Below are positions 42,311-52,168 of a stretch of DNA of 52,168 bases, one piece after another (position 1 is the first letter of the stretch; each line of letters opens with the position of its first letter). The position numbers were made by a program, and so were the translations under genes. Location of the stretch: positions 190,001 through 242,168 of the forward strand of contig NZ_SLZL01000008.1 in assembly GCF_004342605.1 (NCBI RefSeq), read 5' to 3'. The notes beneath the pieces are model-generated. The model made no database searches and was not told the origin of the DNA. It was given only the letters and a program-made list of their open reading frames with translations. Source of the stretch: Caulobacter sp. BK020. Lineage in GTDB: Bacteria > Pseudomonadota > Alphaproteobacteria > Caulobacterales > Caulobacteraceae.

Positions 42311-42976
42311 TCAGCGGTGCGAGACCTTCCGCACCACCGCGTCGCCGACCATCTGCAGTGCCTGGACCAGCACCAGCAACAGCACCACGGTCACCACCAT
42401 CACGTCGGTCTGGAAGCGCTGGTAGCCGAAGCGGATGGCCAGATCCCCCAGGCCGCCGGCCCCCACCACCCCGGCCATGGCGGTGTAGGACACCAGGGCG
42501 ATGGCCGTGACCGTCGCCGCGGCGATCAGGCCCGGCATGGCTTCCGGCAGCAGCGCGCCCAGCACCACCTGCCGGCGCTTGGCCCCCATGGCGAAGCTGG
42601 CCTCGATCACGCCCTTGTCGACCTCGCGCAAGGCGGTCTCCACCAGCCGGGCGAAGAACGGCGCGGCGCCGACCACCAGCGGCGGGATCGCTCCGGCCAC
42701 GCCCAGCGAGGTGCCGACCAGGGCAACGGTCAACGGGATCATCACGATCAGCAGGATCACGAACGGCACCGAGCGCAGGATGTTGATCACCAGCGACAGC
42801 ACGCCGTTGGCGAGCCGGTTGCGCAGCATCTGGCCCGGTCCGGTCAGGAACAGGATCACGCCCAGCGGCAGGCCGAGAATGACAGTCAGGATCATCGAGC
42901 CGCCCAGCATCGACAGGGTGTCGAGCGTCGCCTGGCCGATCTCGGCCCAGTCGATATTGTCCATGAAACCGCTCAT
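42311..42976 (-). CDS. metI: Methionine ABC transporter permease MetI
   Basis: A 221-residue permease with five or six helices, standard for MetI. The EAA-type coupling loop for the ATPase is [25 protein letters not shown] (about 125-149). It overlaps the metN stop by four bases (ATGA), so both are co-translated. Its product forms the membrane channel for methionine import. Confidence 0.92.
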   Translation of the reverse strand: MSGFMDNIDWAEIGQATLDTLSMLGGSMILTVILGLPLGVILFLTGPGQMLRNRLANGVLSLVINILRSVPFVILLIVMIPLTVALVGTSLGVAGAIPPLVVGAAPFFARLVETALREVDKGVIEASFAMGAKRRQVVLGALLPEAMPGLIAAATVTAIALVSYTAMAGVVGAGGLGDLAIRFGYQRFQTDVMVVTVVLLLVLVQALQMVGDAVVRKVSHR

Positions 42977-43989
42977 CGGCCCGCCCCCCCGACCAGATCC
43001 ACCCGGACGCCGTCGGCCTGGAACCGAGCGATCGCCGCCTCGACGTCGCCGCCGGTGAGGGACAGGGTCAGCTGGCCGTAGGGGGTCTCGCGCAGGCGAT
43101 GGATACGGCCGCCCAGGATCGAATAGTCGACGCCGGTCTCGCGGGCCACCGCGCCCAGGATCGGCCTGTAGGTCGCCTCGCCGCGGAAGGTCAGGCGCAC
43201 CAGGCGACCGTCAACCGAGGCGCCGGCCTCGCCGGGAACGCCGCCAAGGGGGCCTTCAACCTCCATCACGAAGCGCCGGGCCGTGGCGCTGGCGGGATGC
43301 AGGAAGACCTGCTCGACCGGCCCGGTCTCGACCACCCTGCCGGCCTCCAGCACCGCCACCCGGTCGCAGACCCGGCGGACCACGTCCATCTCGTGGGTGA
43401 TCAGCACGATGGTCAGGCCCAGCTCGCGGTTGAGGCCCGAAACCAGCTCCAGGATCTGTTCGGTCGTCTCGGGGTCGAGGGCGCTGGTGGCCTCGTCGCA
43501 CAGCAGCACCTTGGGGCCGGTGGCCAGGGCCCGGGCGACGCCGACCCGCTGCTTCTGGCCGCCCGACAGCTGGGCCGGATACTTGCCGGCGAAGTCGCTC
43601 AGCCCCACCCGCGCCAGCAGCTCGGCGGTCCGCGCCCTGACCTCGGCGTCCGGACGTCCGGCCAGCTTCAGCGGGAAGGCGACATTGCCGGCCACGGTCT
43701 TGGACGACAGCAGGTTGAAGTGCTGGAAGATCATGCCGACCCGGCGGCGCAGGGAGCGCAACCCCTCCACGCCCAGGGCCGCCACATCGTCGCCGTCGAC
43801 GATCACCTTGCCGCTCGACGGCGTCTCCAGGCCGTTGATCAGCCGGATCAGGGTGGACTTGCCCGCCCCCGAGGCCCCGATCACCCCGAACACCTCGCCG
43901 GGCGCGACCGACAGGCTGACCCCGGCCAGGGCGGCGCGGCCGCTCGCCTGCCCGCCATAGGTCTTGGAGACGTCTTCGAAGGTGATCAC
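42973..43989 (-). CDS. metN: Methionine ABC transporter ATPase MetN
   Basis: A 338-residue ATPase: Walker [10 protein letters not shown], signature [15 protein letters not shown], Walker [14 protein letters not shown] and H-loop LITHEMDVV. The C-terminal NIL domain (about 260-335, [37 protein letters not shown]) binds methionine and gives transinhibition in MetN proteins. The start is GTG at 43989 behind AAGG; longer frames run into the kinase gene. First gene of the metNI pair. Confidence 0.92.
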   Translation of the reverse strand: MITFEDVSKTYGGQASGRAALAGVSLSVAPGEVFGVIGASGAGKSTLIRLINGLETPSSGKVIVDGDDVAALGVEGLRSLRRRVGMIFQHFNLLSSKTVAGNVAFPLKLAGRPDAEVRARTAELLARVGLSDFAGKYPAQLSGGQKQRVGVARALATGPKVLLCDEATSALDPETTEQILELVSGLNRELGLTIVLITHEMDVVRRVCDRVAVLEAGRVVETGPVEQVFLHPASATARRFVMEVEGPLGGVPGEAGASVDGRLVRLTFRGEATYRPILGAVARETGVDYSILGGRIHRLRETPYGQLTLSLTGGDVEAAIARFQADGVRVDLVGGAGR

Positions 43990-44086
43990 GGGCGCGGCCT
44001 TGCAGCGGAGGGTCGGTCGGCGCGAACGCCGCGAGCCGCACGATTTAGGCGCTGGCGGGCCAAAGGTGAAGCCGGGCCGGTCGCTT

Positions 44087-46204
<2,118 letters not shown>

Positions 46205-46312
46205 GGTCCGCAGCGGCTCCAGGAACGACAGGACACTGGCCTAGCATCACCGCGAAACCTTGGCGTTAACTCGGCGCCGCCATCGCCGCGGCATTGTGTA
46301 GCAGCGTGACGA

Positions 46313-47599
46313 CTACGGCCGCACGACCACCGCCCCGCCCTTCATCACGAACACCGGCTCCTCCAGCGTCGTGATGTCCTCCAGCGGGTCGCCGAACACG
46401 CCGATCAGATCGCCATAGCGGCCGACGGCCACCTGGCCGACGTCCTTGTCGCGGCCCAGGGCCTGGGCGGCGGTGAGGGTCGCGGCCTGGATGGCCTGCA
46501 GCGGAGTCGCGCCATAGCGGACCATCACCGCGAACTGTTTGCCGTTGGTCCCGTGCGGATAGACCCCGGCGTCGGTGCCGTAGATCATCTTCACCCCGGC
46601 CTTCAGCGCCTTGCGGAAATTCTCGCGCTGCACCTCGCCGATGTCGCGGTCCTTGCGCAGGTTGTCCTCCAGCACGCCGTTCCGGGCGCCCTCGGCCTGG
46701 GTGTAGTCGGTGTTGTAGATGTCCATCGAGAAGTAGGCGCCCTTCTGGATCGCCAGCTTGATCCCCTCATCGTCGACCAGGCTGGCGTGCTCGATGGTGT
46801 CGACGCCGGCCCGGATGGCGTCCTTGATCCCCGCCGCGCCGTGGGCGTGGGCGGCGACTTTCAGCCCGGCCATGTGCGCCTCGTCGACGATCGCCTGCAT
46901 CTCGGCCAGGGTCAGCTGCTGCTGGCCCGGCTCGTCGCCATGCGAGAACACCCCGCCGGTCGCGCAGATCTTGATCACCTGGGCGCCGTACTTCTTCAGG
47001 GTGCGCACCACCTTGCGGCCCTCGTCGGGACTGTCGACGTTGTAGGGCGCCTTCTGGTTCATCGACGGCGGGAAGAAGGTCTGGTCGCAGTGGCCGCCCG
47101 TCGCGCCGATGGCGTAGGTGGCCGTGACGATGCGCGGGCCGGGCACGTAGCCTCCGTCGATCGCCTCGCGCAGGCCCACGTCGTCGAAATTCTCCGAGCC
47201 GACATTGCGCACGGTCGTGAAGCCGGCCTCCAGCGTGCGCTTGGCGTTGGCGGTCTGGACCACGCTCCAGAAGGCGTCGCTGTACTGCAGGCCGGTGTAG
47301 CCGCCGATCTCGGCGACGCTGTCCAGGTGGACGTGCATGTCGATCAGACCCGGCAGCAGGGTCGCATCGGGCAGGTCGACCACCGTGGCCCCGGCCGGGA
47401 CCGCGTCGCCGGCCTTGCCCACCGCCGAGATCCGCCCGTCGGTGATCACCACCTGCGGCCTGTCCAGATACTTGCCGGTGGCCACGTCCAGCAGCCGGGC
47501 GGCGCGCACCACCTCGACCTCGGCCGCTTGGCTCGCGACGGGAACCAGGGGCGCGGCGCAGGCCGCCAGGAGGGCCAGGACGGCCAGTTCACGCTGCAT
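46313..47599 (-). CDS. Exported amidohydrolase, prolidase/dipeptidase-like
   Basis: A 428-residue amidohydrolase-superfamily enzyme with a signal peptide (about 1-26), so periplasmic. The binuclear metal set is present: H89-V-H91, carboxylatable K210 (VIKICATGG), H251 and H271, D343 (YGTDAGVYPHG). Related Caulobacter enzymes are known to cleave dipeptides with C-terminal Lys or Arg, so peptide salvage is a fair guess. The ATG at 47599 begins the signal peptide. Confidence 0.85.
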   Translation of the reverse strand: MQRELAVLALLAACAAPLVPVASQAAEVEVVRAARLLDVATGKYLDRPQVVITDGRISAVGKAGDAVPAGATVVDLPDATLLPGLIDMHVHLDSVAEIGGYTGLQYSDAFWSVVQTANAKRTLEAGFTTVRNVGSENFDDVGLREAIDGGYVPGPRIVTATYAIGATGGHCDQTFFPPSMNQKAPYNVDSPDEGRKVVRTLKKYGAQVIKICATGGVFSHGDEPGQQQLTLAEMQAIVDEAHMAGLKVAAHAHGAAGIKDAIRAGVDTIEHASLVDDEGIKLAIQKGAYFSMDIYNTDYTQAEGARNGVLEDNLRKDRDIGEVQRENFRKALKAGVKMIYGTDAGVYPHGTNGKQFAVMVRYGATPLQAIQAATLTAAQALGRDKDVGQVAVGRYGDLIGVFGDPLEDITTLEEPVFVMKGGAVVVRP

Positions 47600-47726
47600 G
47601 ATCACTATCCCCAACCCTCGCCCAGTCCTCAGGCGATCGAGAACGGCGACGCTATCATGCATCGGCCCCGCGTCGAGCCGTGACGGCCCCGTTTGCAAGC
47701 GATGCCGGAAAGGCGGGCGGTCGCGG

Positions 47727-47891
47727 CTAGCGGTCTTCCTCGTCGCCCTGCACGCCGGCGGAACGGGTCACCCGCTCGGCCATGGCGGTGGCCCCGGCGT
47801 CGTCGGCGGCGATGTCGCCCTGGTCGTCCAGCCTGGGCTTGGGATTGGCCTTGAGCGCCTCCGCCAGTTCGTCGGTCTTCCTGTGAGTCAT
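47727..47891 (-). CDS. Small hypothetical protein, 54 residues
   Basis: A short acidic protein (MTHRKTDELAEALKANPKPRLDDQGDIAADD...) with an excellent ribosome-binding site, AGGAGG 5 nt before the ATG at 47891. No domain recognised and probably disordered. It is independent of the amidohydrolase and lies upstream of the tRNA on the other strand. Confidence 0.65.
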   Translation of the reverse strand: MTHRKTDELAEALKANPKPRLDDQGDIAADDAGATAMAERVTRSAGVQGDEEDR

Positions 47892-48003
47892 GGCGTCCTC
47901 CTGGATGGAGAAGCCCTCACGCCCGACCGCGTTCCGGCCACCCGTCCGGCGTTGCCCGCCCTCGACGCCGGAATCGACCTGCTGTAGGGGTCGTGCGACC
48001 AAC

Positions 48004-48090
48004 GCGGGCGTGGCGAAACTGGTAGACGCAACAGACTTAAAATCTGTCAGCCGCAAGGCTATGCCGGTTCGATCCCGGCCGCCCGCACCA
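48004..48090 (+). tRNA. tRNA-Leu (anticodon UAA)
   Basis: Acceptor arms GCGGGCG (48004-48010) and CGCCCGC (48080-48086) pair perfectly, with discriminator A and an encoded CCA (48088-48090). The anticodon stem CAGA/TCTG holds loop CTTAAAA, giving anticodon TAA. The long variable arm (about 48048-48064) and T-loop GGTTCGATCCC are as expected for a class II leucine tRNA. Confidence 0.96.
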
Positions 48091-48197
48091 TTTTACGGAC
48101 TGGCTCAGCCCACGGCGCCCGCCAAGCCTCATCGGCATGGCCGCTCGGGCGCTGGAAGCCGCGAGATTTCGGGCGACGCGCCACATCAGGACGGTGA

Positions 48198-49337
48198 CTA
48201 GTCCTTCAGGCGCACCGTCACCGTCGTCGAGAGACCCGGCCGCAAGCGATCGGCATCCGCCTGACCGGGATCGATGCGAATACGAACGGGCACGCGCTGG
48301 ACGATCTTGGTGAAGTTGCCCGTGCCCGGCTCGAAGGGCAGCAGGGAGAACTGCGAACCCGACCCCGGAGCGAAGCTCTCGACATGCCCCTTCAGCGCCT
48401 TGCCGCCCAGGGCGTCGACCTTGATCGTCGCGTCCTGGCCGGGAAGCATGCGCTCGACCTGGGTCTCCTTGAAGTTGGCGACGACGTACAGCGCCTTGGT
48501 CGGCACGATGGTCATCAGCCGCGTGCCGGGCTGGACATAGTCGCCAGGCTCGGCCTGACGGTCGCCGACCACGCCGTCGATCGGCGAGACGATCACGGCG
48601 TGGGCCTGGTCCTGCCGGGCCAGCACCAGGGCGGCGCGCGCGCGGGCCACCGCCGCGTCGGCCTGGGAGAGGCCCGCCAGCAGCGTCGCGCGCCTGGCGG
48701 CGGTGACCCCGGCCTGATCCTCGGAGACGGCCAGCTGCGCGCGGCTGCGATCGGCGGTCGACTGGGCTCCGACAGCCGCGGCGCGGAAGCGCTCGACATC
48801 GCGCCGGGCCACCGCGCCGCTGTCGGCCAGGTCTTCGTAGCGCTTGCGGTCGGCCTGGGCGCGGCTGTTCTCGGCGTCAGCGGCGGCGATGGCCGTTCGG
48901 GCGGCGCGCACGTTGGAGCCGGCCAGGCGCTGTTCGGCGTCCAGCGACACCAGGGCCGCGCGGGCGCCGGCGGCCGTCGCCTCGGCGTTGGCGACGTCGG
49001 CCTCGGCCGCGGCGACGCGGGCGTCGAACTCCTCCGGATCGATGCGGACCAGCGGATCGCCGCGGCGAACAATCTGATTGTGCCCGACCAGCACCTGCGA
49101 CACGAGGCCCCGCACCCGCGGCGCGACGCTGGAGCTGTCGGCCTGAAGGTAGGCCGCGTCGGTCGAGACCGAGCTCTTGGGCATGGCGATCAGCGCCGAA
49201 CCACTGGCGGCGACGCTGATCGCCCCGCCGACGGCCAGCACGGTCTTTCGGGAAAATGGGCCCTTGCGCGGCCGGGCGGCAGGGGCCTCGACCCGTCCTT
49301 CCTCGCCGAAGGCCTCCTTGAGCGTGGCGTCGGTCAT
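48198..49337 (-). CDS. EmrA/HlyD-family membrane fusion protein
   Basis: A 379-residue periplasmic adaptor. One membrane anchor (about 31-51) precedes a lipoyl half-motif (VAPRVRGLVSQVLVGHNQIVRRGDPLVRIDPEEFDARV), a long Ala-rich coiled-coil hairpin (about 100-225) and the second lipoyl half plus beta-barrel (VIVSPIDGVVGDRQAEPGDYVQPGTRLMTIVP). It should bridge an inner-membrane pump to an outer-membrane channel. Its start overlaps the stop of the TetR gene. The matching DHA2 pump is divergent, at 49992. Confidence 0.88.
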   Translation of the reverse strand: MTDATLKEAFGEEGRVEAPAARPRKGPFSRKTVLAVGGAISVAASGSALIAMPKSSVSTDAAYLQADSSSVAPRVRGLVSQVLVGHNQIVRRGDPLVRIDPEEFDARVAAAEADVANAEATAAGARAALVSLDAEQRLAGSNVRAARTAIAAADAENSRAQADRKRYEDLADSGAVARRDVERFRAAAVGAQSTADRSRAQLAVSEDQAGVTAARRATLLAGLSQADAAVARARAALVLARQDQAHAVIVSPIDGVVGDRQAEPGDYVQPGTRLMTIVPTKALYVVANFKETQVERMLPGQDATIKVDALGGKALKGHVESFAPGSGSQFSLLPFEPGTGNFTKIVQRVPVRIRIDPGQADADRLRPGLSTTVTVRLKD

Positions 49338-49927
49338 TGAGCGGCCTCCAAGCCGAGGCGACGCTTCAGATGTGTCCGCGAGCGCTCCAGAATGGCGTCG
49401 GAACGGGTGGGATCGGGCTCGGCGCGGGCCAGGGTGACGGCCCCAACCAGTTCGGCCAGGGTCGAGCTAGCCTCGTCCTCGGCGTGGTCACGGCCCAGCG
49501 CCGCCAGATGGGTGGCGAGGATCTCCGTCAGGTGCGCCACGCCCCTGGCGTAGCGCGCGCGCGAAACTTCAGACAGCCGCGGCGAGTCGACCGCCAGGTA
49601 CGGCAGCGGGCAGCCGCCGGAACGCGTGTCGCGGTGGCGGGCCGACAAATAGAAGTCAATGTAGTCGCTCAGGGCATCGCGCGGCGGCGCGCCCTTGACC
49701 TTTTCCAGCATCGCCGTCGGCCCGCCCTCGAACATGTGGGCGATGGCCTCGGCGACGAAGGCTTCCTTGGAGGCGAAGTGCGCATAGAAGCCGCCATGGG
49801 TCAGGCCGGCGCGCGCCATCACCCCGGCCACGGCCAGCCGGTGCGGCCCGTCCTCACGGATAGCCTTGGCGGCCTCGTCCAACACCTTCTGGCGGGTGCG
49901 CGCCTTGTGCTCGCTGTCGTAACGCAT
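49334..49927 (-). CDS. TetR-family regulator of the efflux locus
   Basis: A 197-residue TetR protein. Helix-turn-helix about 10-55 (RQKVLDEAAKAIREDGPHRLAVAGVMARAGLTHGGFYAHFASKEAFV), of the AcrR-like subgroup with a TRSGGCPLPYL segment in the ligand domain. The ATG at 49927 has GAGG 8 nt before it; the ATG nine codons upstream has none and lies in the promoter. It forms a two-gene operon with the EmrA-like adaptor and probably represses both directions. Confidence 0.85.
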   Translation of the reverse strand: MRYDSEHKARTRQKVLDEAAKAIREDGPHRLAVAGVMARAGLTHGGFYAHFASKEAFVAEAIAHMFEGGPTAMLEKVKGAPPRDALSDYIDFYLSARHRDTRSGGCPLPYLAVDSPRLSEVSRARYARGVAHLTEILATHLAALGRDHAEDEASSTLAELVGAVTLARAEPDPTRSDAILERSRTHLKRRLGLEAAQ

Positions 49928-49947
49928 CTTGCCGGCCTCGATTGCAT

Positions 49948-49975
49948 GACGCATACAATATTATAGACATCATAC
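49948..49975. promoter_or_regulatory. Divergent promoter with repeated operator half-sites
   Basis: Direct repeats GACGCATAC (49948-49956) and GACATCATAC (49966-49975) bracket ATTATA, which reads TATAAT for the tetR side (49965-49960). The 64-bp gap serves tetR-emrA and the DHA2 pump, so the repeats are likely TetR sites. Confidence 0.5.
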
Positions 49976-49991
49976 TTTCAAGGGGCGGCCC

Positions 49992-51578
49992 GTGAGCGGC
50001 GCGAACCAGACTCCGATCGATCCCGGCGCCCTGCCGACCCGGACGAAATTCCTGATCTTTGCGGTGATGGCGTTCGGCCAGTTCATGGCGCTGATCGACA
50101 TCCAGATCGTCGCGGCCTCGCTGAACGACGTGCAGGCGGGCCTGTCGGCCGGGCCCGACGAGATCAGCTGGGTGCAGACGGGCTACCTGATGGCCGAGCT
50201 GGTGATGATCCCGTTCGCGGCCTTCTTGGGGCAGGCGCTGTCGACGCGGTGGCTGTTCGCGCTGTCAGCGGGGCTTTTCACCGTGTCCTCGGCCCTGTGC
50301 GGCATGGCCTGGGACATCGACTCGATGATCCTGTTCCGCGTGCTGCAGGGCTTCACCGGCGGGGCCATGGTGCCGACCGTCTTCGCCACCGGCTTTGCGA
50401 TGTTCACGGGACCCCAGCGGGCGATGATCCCGGCCATTCTGGGCATGGTCTCGGTGCTGGCCCCGACGCTGGGCCCGACGGTTGGGGGCTGGCTGACGCA
50501 GGCGGTCGGCTGGCGCTCGATCTTCTATATCAACATCGCGCCTGGCGCCCTGGTGACGCTCCTGGCGATCACCCTGATCAAGGTCGATCGCCCAAAGCTC
50601 AAGATGCTGAAGACCATCGACTATTCCCACCTGGTCGCGATGGCCGTCTTTCTGGGCGGGCTGGAGTATGTGCTCGAGGAGGGCCCGCGCAAGCAGTGGT
50701 TCGAGGACACGCACATCGCCATCGCCGCCTGGGTGGCGTTCGTGGCCTTCCTGCTCTTCGTCGAGCGTTCGTTCCGGTCCGGCGGACCCATCGTCAAGCT
50801 GACGCCGTTCCGCAAGCCGACCTTCGCCTTCGCCTGCGCCTTCAACCTGGTGATCGGTTTCGGGCTCTATTCATCGACCTACCTGATCCCCGTCTTTCTG
50901 GGCCGGGTGCGCGGCTACGACAGCCTGGAGATCGGCACGACGGTGTTCGTCACCGGCATCGCCCAGATCCTGTCGACGGTGATCGCCGCGCGGCTCTCGA
51001 CCCGGGTTGATCAGCGTATCGTCGTCAGCATCGGCCTGACCCTGTTCGCCGCGGCCCTTTGGCTGACCTCGCACATGACCAGCCAGTGGGGCTTCGCGGC
51101 GCTGCTCGCTCCCCAGGCCTTGCGGGGCTTCGCCATCATGCTGTGCATCGTGCCCAGCGTCACCCTGGCGCTGGGCGGCTTCGAGATGGCCGAGCTGCGC
51201 TACGCCTCGGGGCTGTTCAACCTGATGCGCAATCTGGGCGGCGCCATCGGCATCGCCGTGGTCAACACCTGGTTGGGCGACAACGCCCGCATCCACGTCG
51301 CCCGCTTCGGCGAAGCCCTGGGCGAGGCCGGCCGCTCGGGAACCGGCGCCCTCGGAACCCTGGCCGCCCGCATCGCCGAGCGCACGCCCGACGCGGGCCA
51401 AGCCGCCCTGATCCTGCAAGGCGAACTGGCCAAGGTGGTGGGTCGTGAGGCCCTGACCCTGGCCTTCAACGACGTCTTCCGGGTGATGGCGATGCTGTTC
51501 GTGGCCGCCCTGGTCATGGCCCCGTTCTGCAAGCCCCCGCCCCTGGCCGGCGCCAAGCCGCCCCCGGACGCGCACTAG
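49992..51578 (+). CDS. DHA2-family (EmrB-like) multidrug MFS pump
   Basis: A 528-residue drug:proton antiporter with about 14 helices, the DHA2 size. Motifs: FGQFMALIDIQIVAASLNDVQ in helix 1 and LGPTVGGWLTQAVGWRSIFYINIAPG (family motif C region). It starts with GTG at 49992, AGGGG 7 nt upstream. With the divergent EmrA-like adaptor it should form an EmrAB-type tripartite exporter under TetR control. Drug spectrum unknown. Confidence 0.88.
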   Translation: MSGANQTPIDPGALPTRTKFLIFAVMAFGQFMALIDIQIVAASLNDVQAGLSAGPDEISWVQTGYLMAELVMIPFAAFLGQALSTRWLFALSAGLFTVSSALCGMAWDIDSMILFRVLQGFTGGAMVPTVFATGFAMFTGPQRAMIPAILGMVSVLAPTLGPTVGGWLTQAVGWRSIFYINIAPGALVTLLAITLIKVDRPKLKMLKTIDYSHLVAMAVFLGGLEYVLEEGPRKQWFEDTHIAIAAWVAFVAFLLFVERSFRSGGPIVKLTPFRKPTFAFACAFNLVIGFGLYSSTYLIPVFLGRVRGYDSLEIGTTVFVTGIAQILSTVIAARLSTRVDQRIVVSIGLTLFAAALWLTSHMTSQWGFAALLAPQALRGFAIMLCIVPSVTLALGGFEMAELRYASGLFNLMRNLGGAIGIAVVNTWLGDNARIHVARFGEALGEAGRSGTGALGTLAARIAERTPDAGQAALILQGELAKVVGREALTLAFNDVFRVMAMLFVAALVMAPFCKPPPLAGAKPPPDAH

Positions 51579-51603
51579 GCCGTGACCCTGAAGGAGAACC
51601 TGG

Positions 51604-52077
51604 ATGTCGTACAAAGCCGATAGCGGAGCGAGCGGGCTCGAACAGGTGCAGGCGCTGCTGGCGGGCGGCGTCCAGCCGCCGTTCGGCCGGAAAATCGGCA
51701 TGTCGCTGATCGAGGCGGCTTACGGCCACGCGGTGTTCGAGGCCGAGCCCGACGGCAGCGCGTACAATCCGATGGGTTCGGTCCACGGCGGCTATATCTC
51801 GTCCATTCTCGACAGCGCCTGCGGAATCGCCGCCCACACCGCCCTCAAGCCAGGCTTCGCCTACACCACGCTGGAACTGAAGGTGTCCTTCCTGCGCGCG
51901 CTCACCGAGCGAAGCGGGACGGTGCGCGCGGTCGGCCGGCTCTTGTCGATGGGCGGGCGGGCAGCCTTTACCGAGGCGACGCTTCACGACGCCGCAGGCA
52001 ATCTTTGTGCGACCGCGACATCGACGCTGCTGGTGTTCGAGAAACGGCCACCGGACGCCTCAACCCAGCGGTCCTAG
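51604..52077 (+). CDS. PaaI-family hotdog thioesterase
   Basis: A 157-residue hotdog-fold protein. The PaaI-type active-site segment is NPMGSVHGGYISSILDSACGIAA (about 55-77), followed by TTLELKVSFLRAL. Members hydrolyse aryl- or acyl-CoA thioesters. It starts 25 bp after the pump gene, with AAGGAG upstream, and may be co-transcribed with it. Its stop codon lies directly at the edge of an insertion sequence; the CDS looks full length. Confidence 0.82.
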   Translation: MSYKADSGASGLEQVQALLAGGVQPPFGRKIGMSLIEAAYGHAVFEAEPDGSAYNPMGSVHGGYISSILDSACGIAAHTALKPGFAYTTLELKVSFLRALTERSGTVRAVGRLLSMGGRAAFTEATLHDAAGNLCATATSTLLVFEKRPPDASTQRS

Positions 52078-52168
52078 GCTGTGGTGACGATTTAGCTATT
52101 TGAGCCATAGCATGATGGCGGCGAGGGTTACGAAGCCCATGAAGGTGGCCGCCAGCTTGTCGTAGCGC
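52078..52168. mobile_element. IS5-type insertion sequence, one end only
   Basis: The window ends inside the element. The boundary is next to CTAG (52074-52077), which fits the YTAR target preferred by part of the IS5 family, and the element appears to begin GCTGTGGTGACGATT. Its other end and full transposase lie beyond the window. Confidence 0.6.
52096..52168 (-). CDS. IS5-family transposase, C-terminal fragment at window edge
   Basis: Minus-strand reading gives RYDKLAATFMGFVTLAAIMLWLK then stop, the typical C-terminus of IS5/IS427-type DDE transposases. Only the last 23 residues are in the window, so integrity cannot be judged. Confidence 0.7.
   Translation of the reverse strand, partial: RYDKLAATFMGFVTLAAIMLWLK

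Overview
The window is about two-thirds G+C and reads as the chromosome of a Caulobacter-like alphaproteobacterium (family Caulobacteraceae). The strongest marker is an intact hfaA-hfaB-hfaD cluster, which anchors the adhesive holdfast to the cell envelope in stalked bacteria. TonB-dependent receptors, a TorF-type porin, a DUF3126 protein, PAS_5 and FCD/GntR regulators, a spaced set of short intergenic hairpin repeats and frequent GTG/TTG starts all agree. No species can be named from the sequence alone.

Layout. 1-1.1 kb: Rrf2 regulator and a convergent CBS-domain protein. 1.2-3.9 kb: hfaABD behind a textbook sigma-54 promoter. 3.9-5.05 kb: a gene-free stretch of repeats and hairpins. 5.05-9.4 kb: a parallel beta-helix protein and an M16 lipoprotein protease. 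9.4-14.7 kb: LysR, DUF3126, a Phd/PIN toxin-antitoxin pair with an operator dyad, a divergent MFS/TetR pair, a small unknown gene and a GNAT enzyme. 14.9-18.7 kb: OPT transporter, PhoH with an intrinsic terminator just ahead of it, gamma-carbonic anhydrase. 18.8-24.6 kb: a metal island with copper ATPase, CopC, CopD, an ECF sigma/anti-sigma/sensor triad of the CnrYXH type and a DUF305 membrane protein. 24.6-36 kb: mostly housekeeping and single genes (GMC oxidoreductase, PAS protein, a secreted unknown, CysE, Nudix, nitroreductase, TonB receptor, QueF, SDR, porin). 36-44 kb: MFS and TonB-receptor pair, GntR regulator, MetQ, a small unknown, MetI and MetN. 44-52 kb: hybrid histidine kinase, amidohydrolase, tRNA-Leu(UAA), a divergent efflux locus (TetR-EmrA / EmrB), PaaI thioesterase and the edge of an IS5-type insertion sequence.

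How the genes work together. The most interesting unit is the metal island. The sensor keeps all five metal ligands known in CnrX (H40, H44, E61, H117, M121 here; H42, H46, E63, H119, M123 in CnrX), and the sequence GAGGG-N16-CGTA(G/T) lies 29-38 bp upstream of four separate starts: copA, copC, the anti-sigma gene and the DUF305 gene. That is the pattern expected of an autoregulated ECF sigma factor whose regulon is the surrounding copper-handling genes. A second possible circuit is the GntR regulator: a 14-bp palindrome before its own gene resembles one over the probable start site of the TonB receptor-MFS operon downstream. The holdfast genes look wired to sigma-54.

All functions are inferred from reading the sequence; no database search was run.
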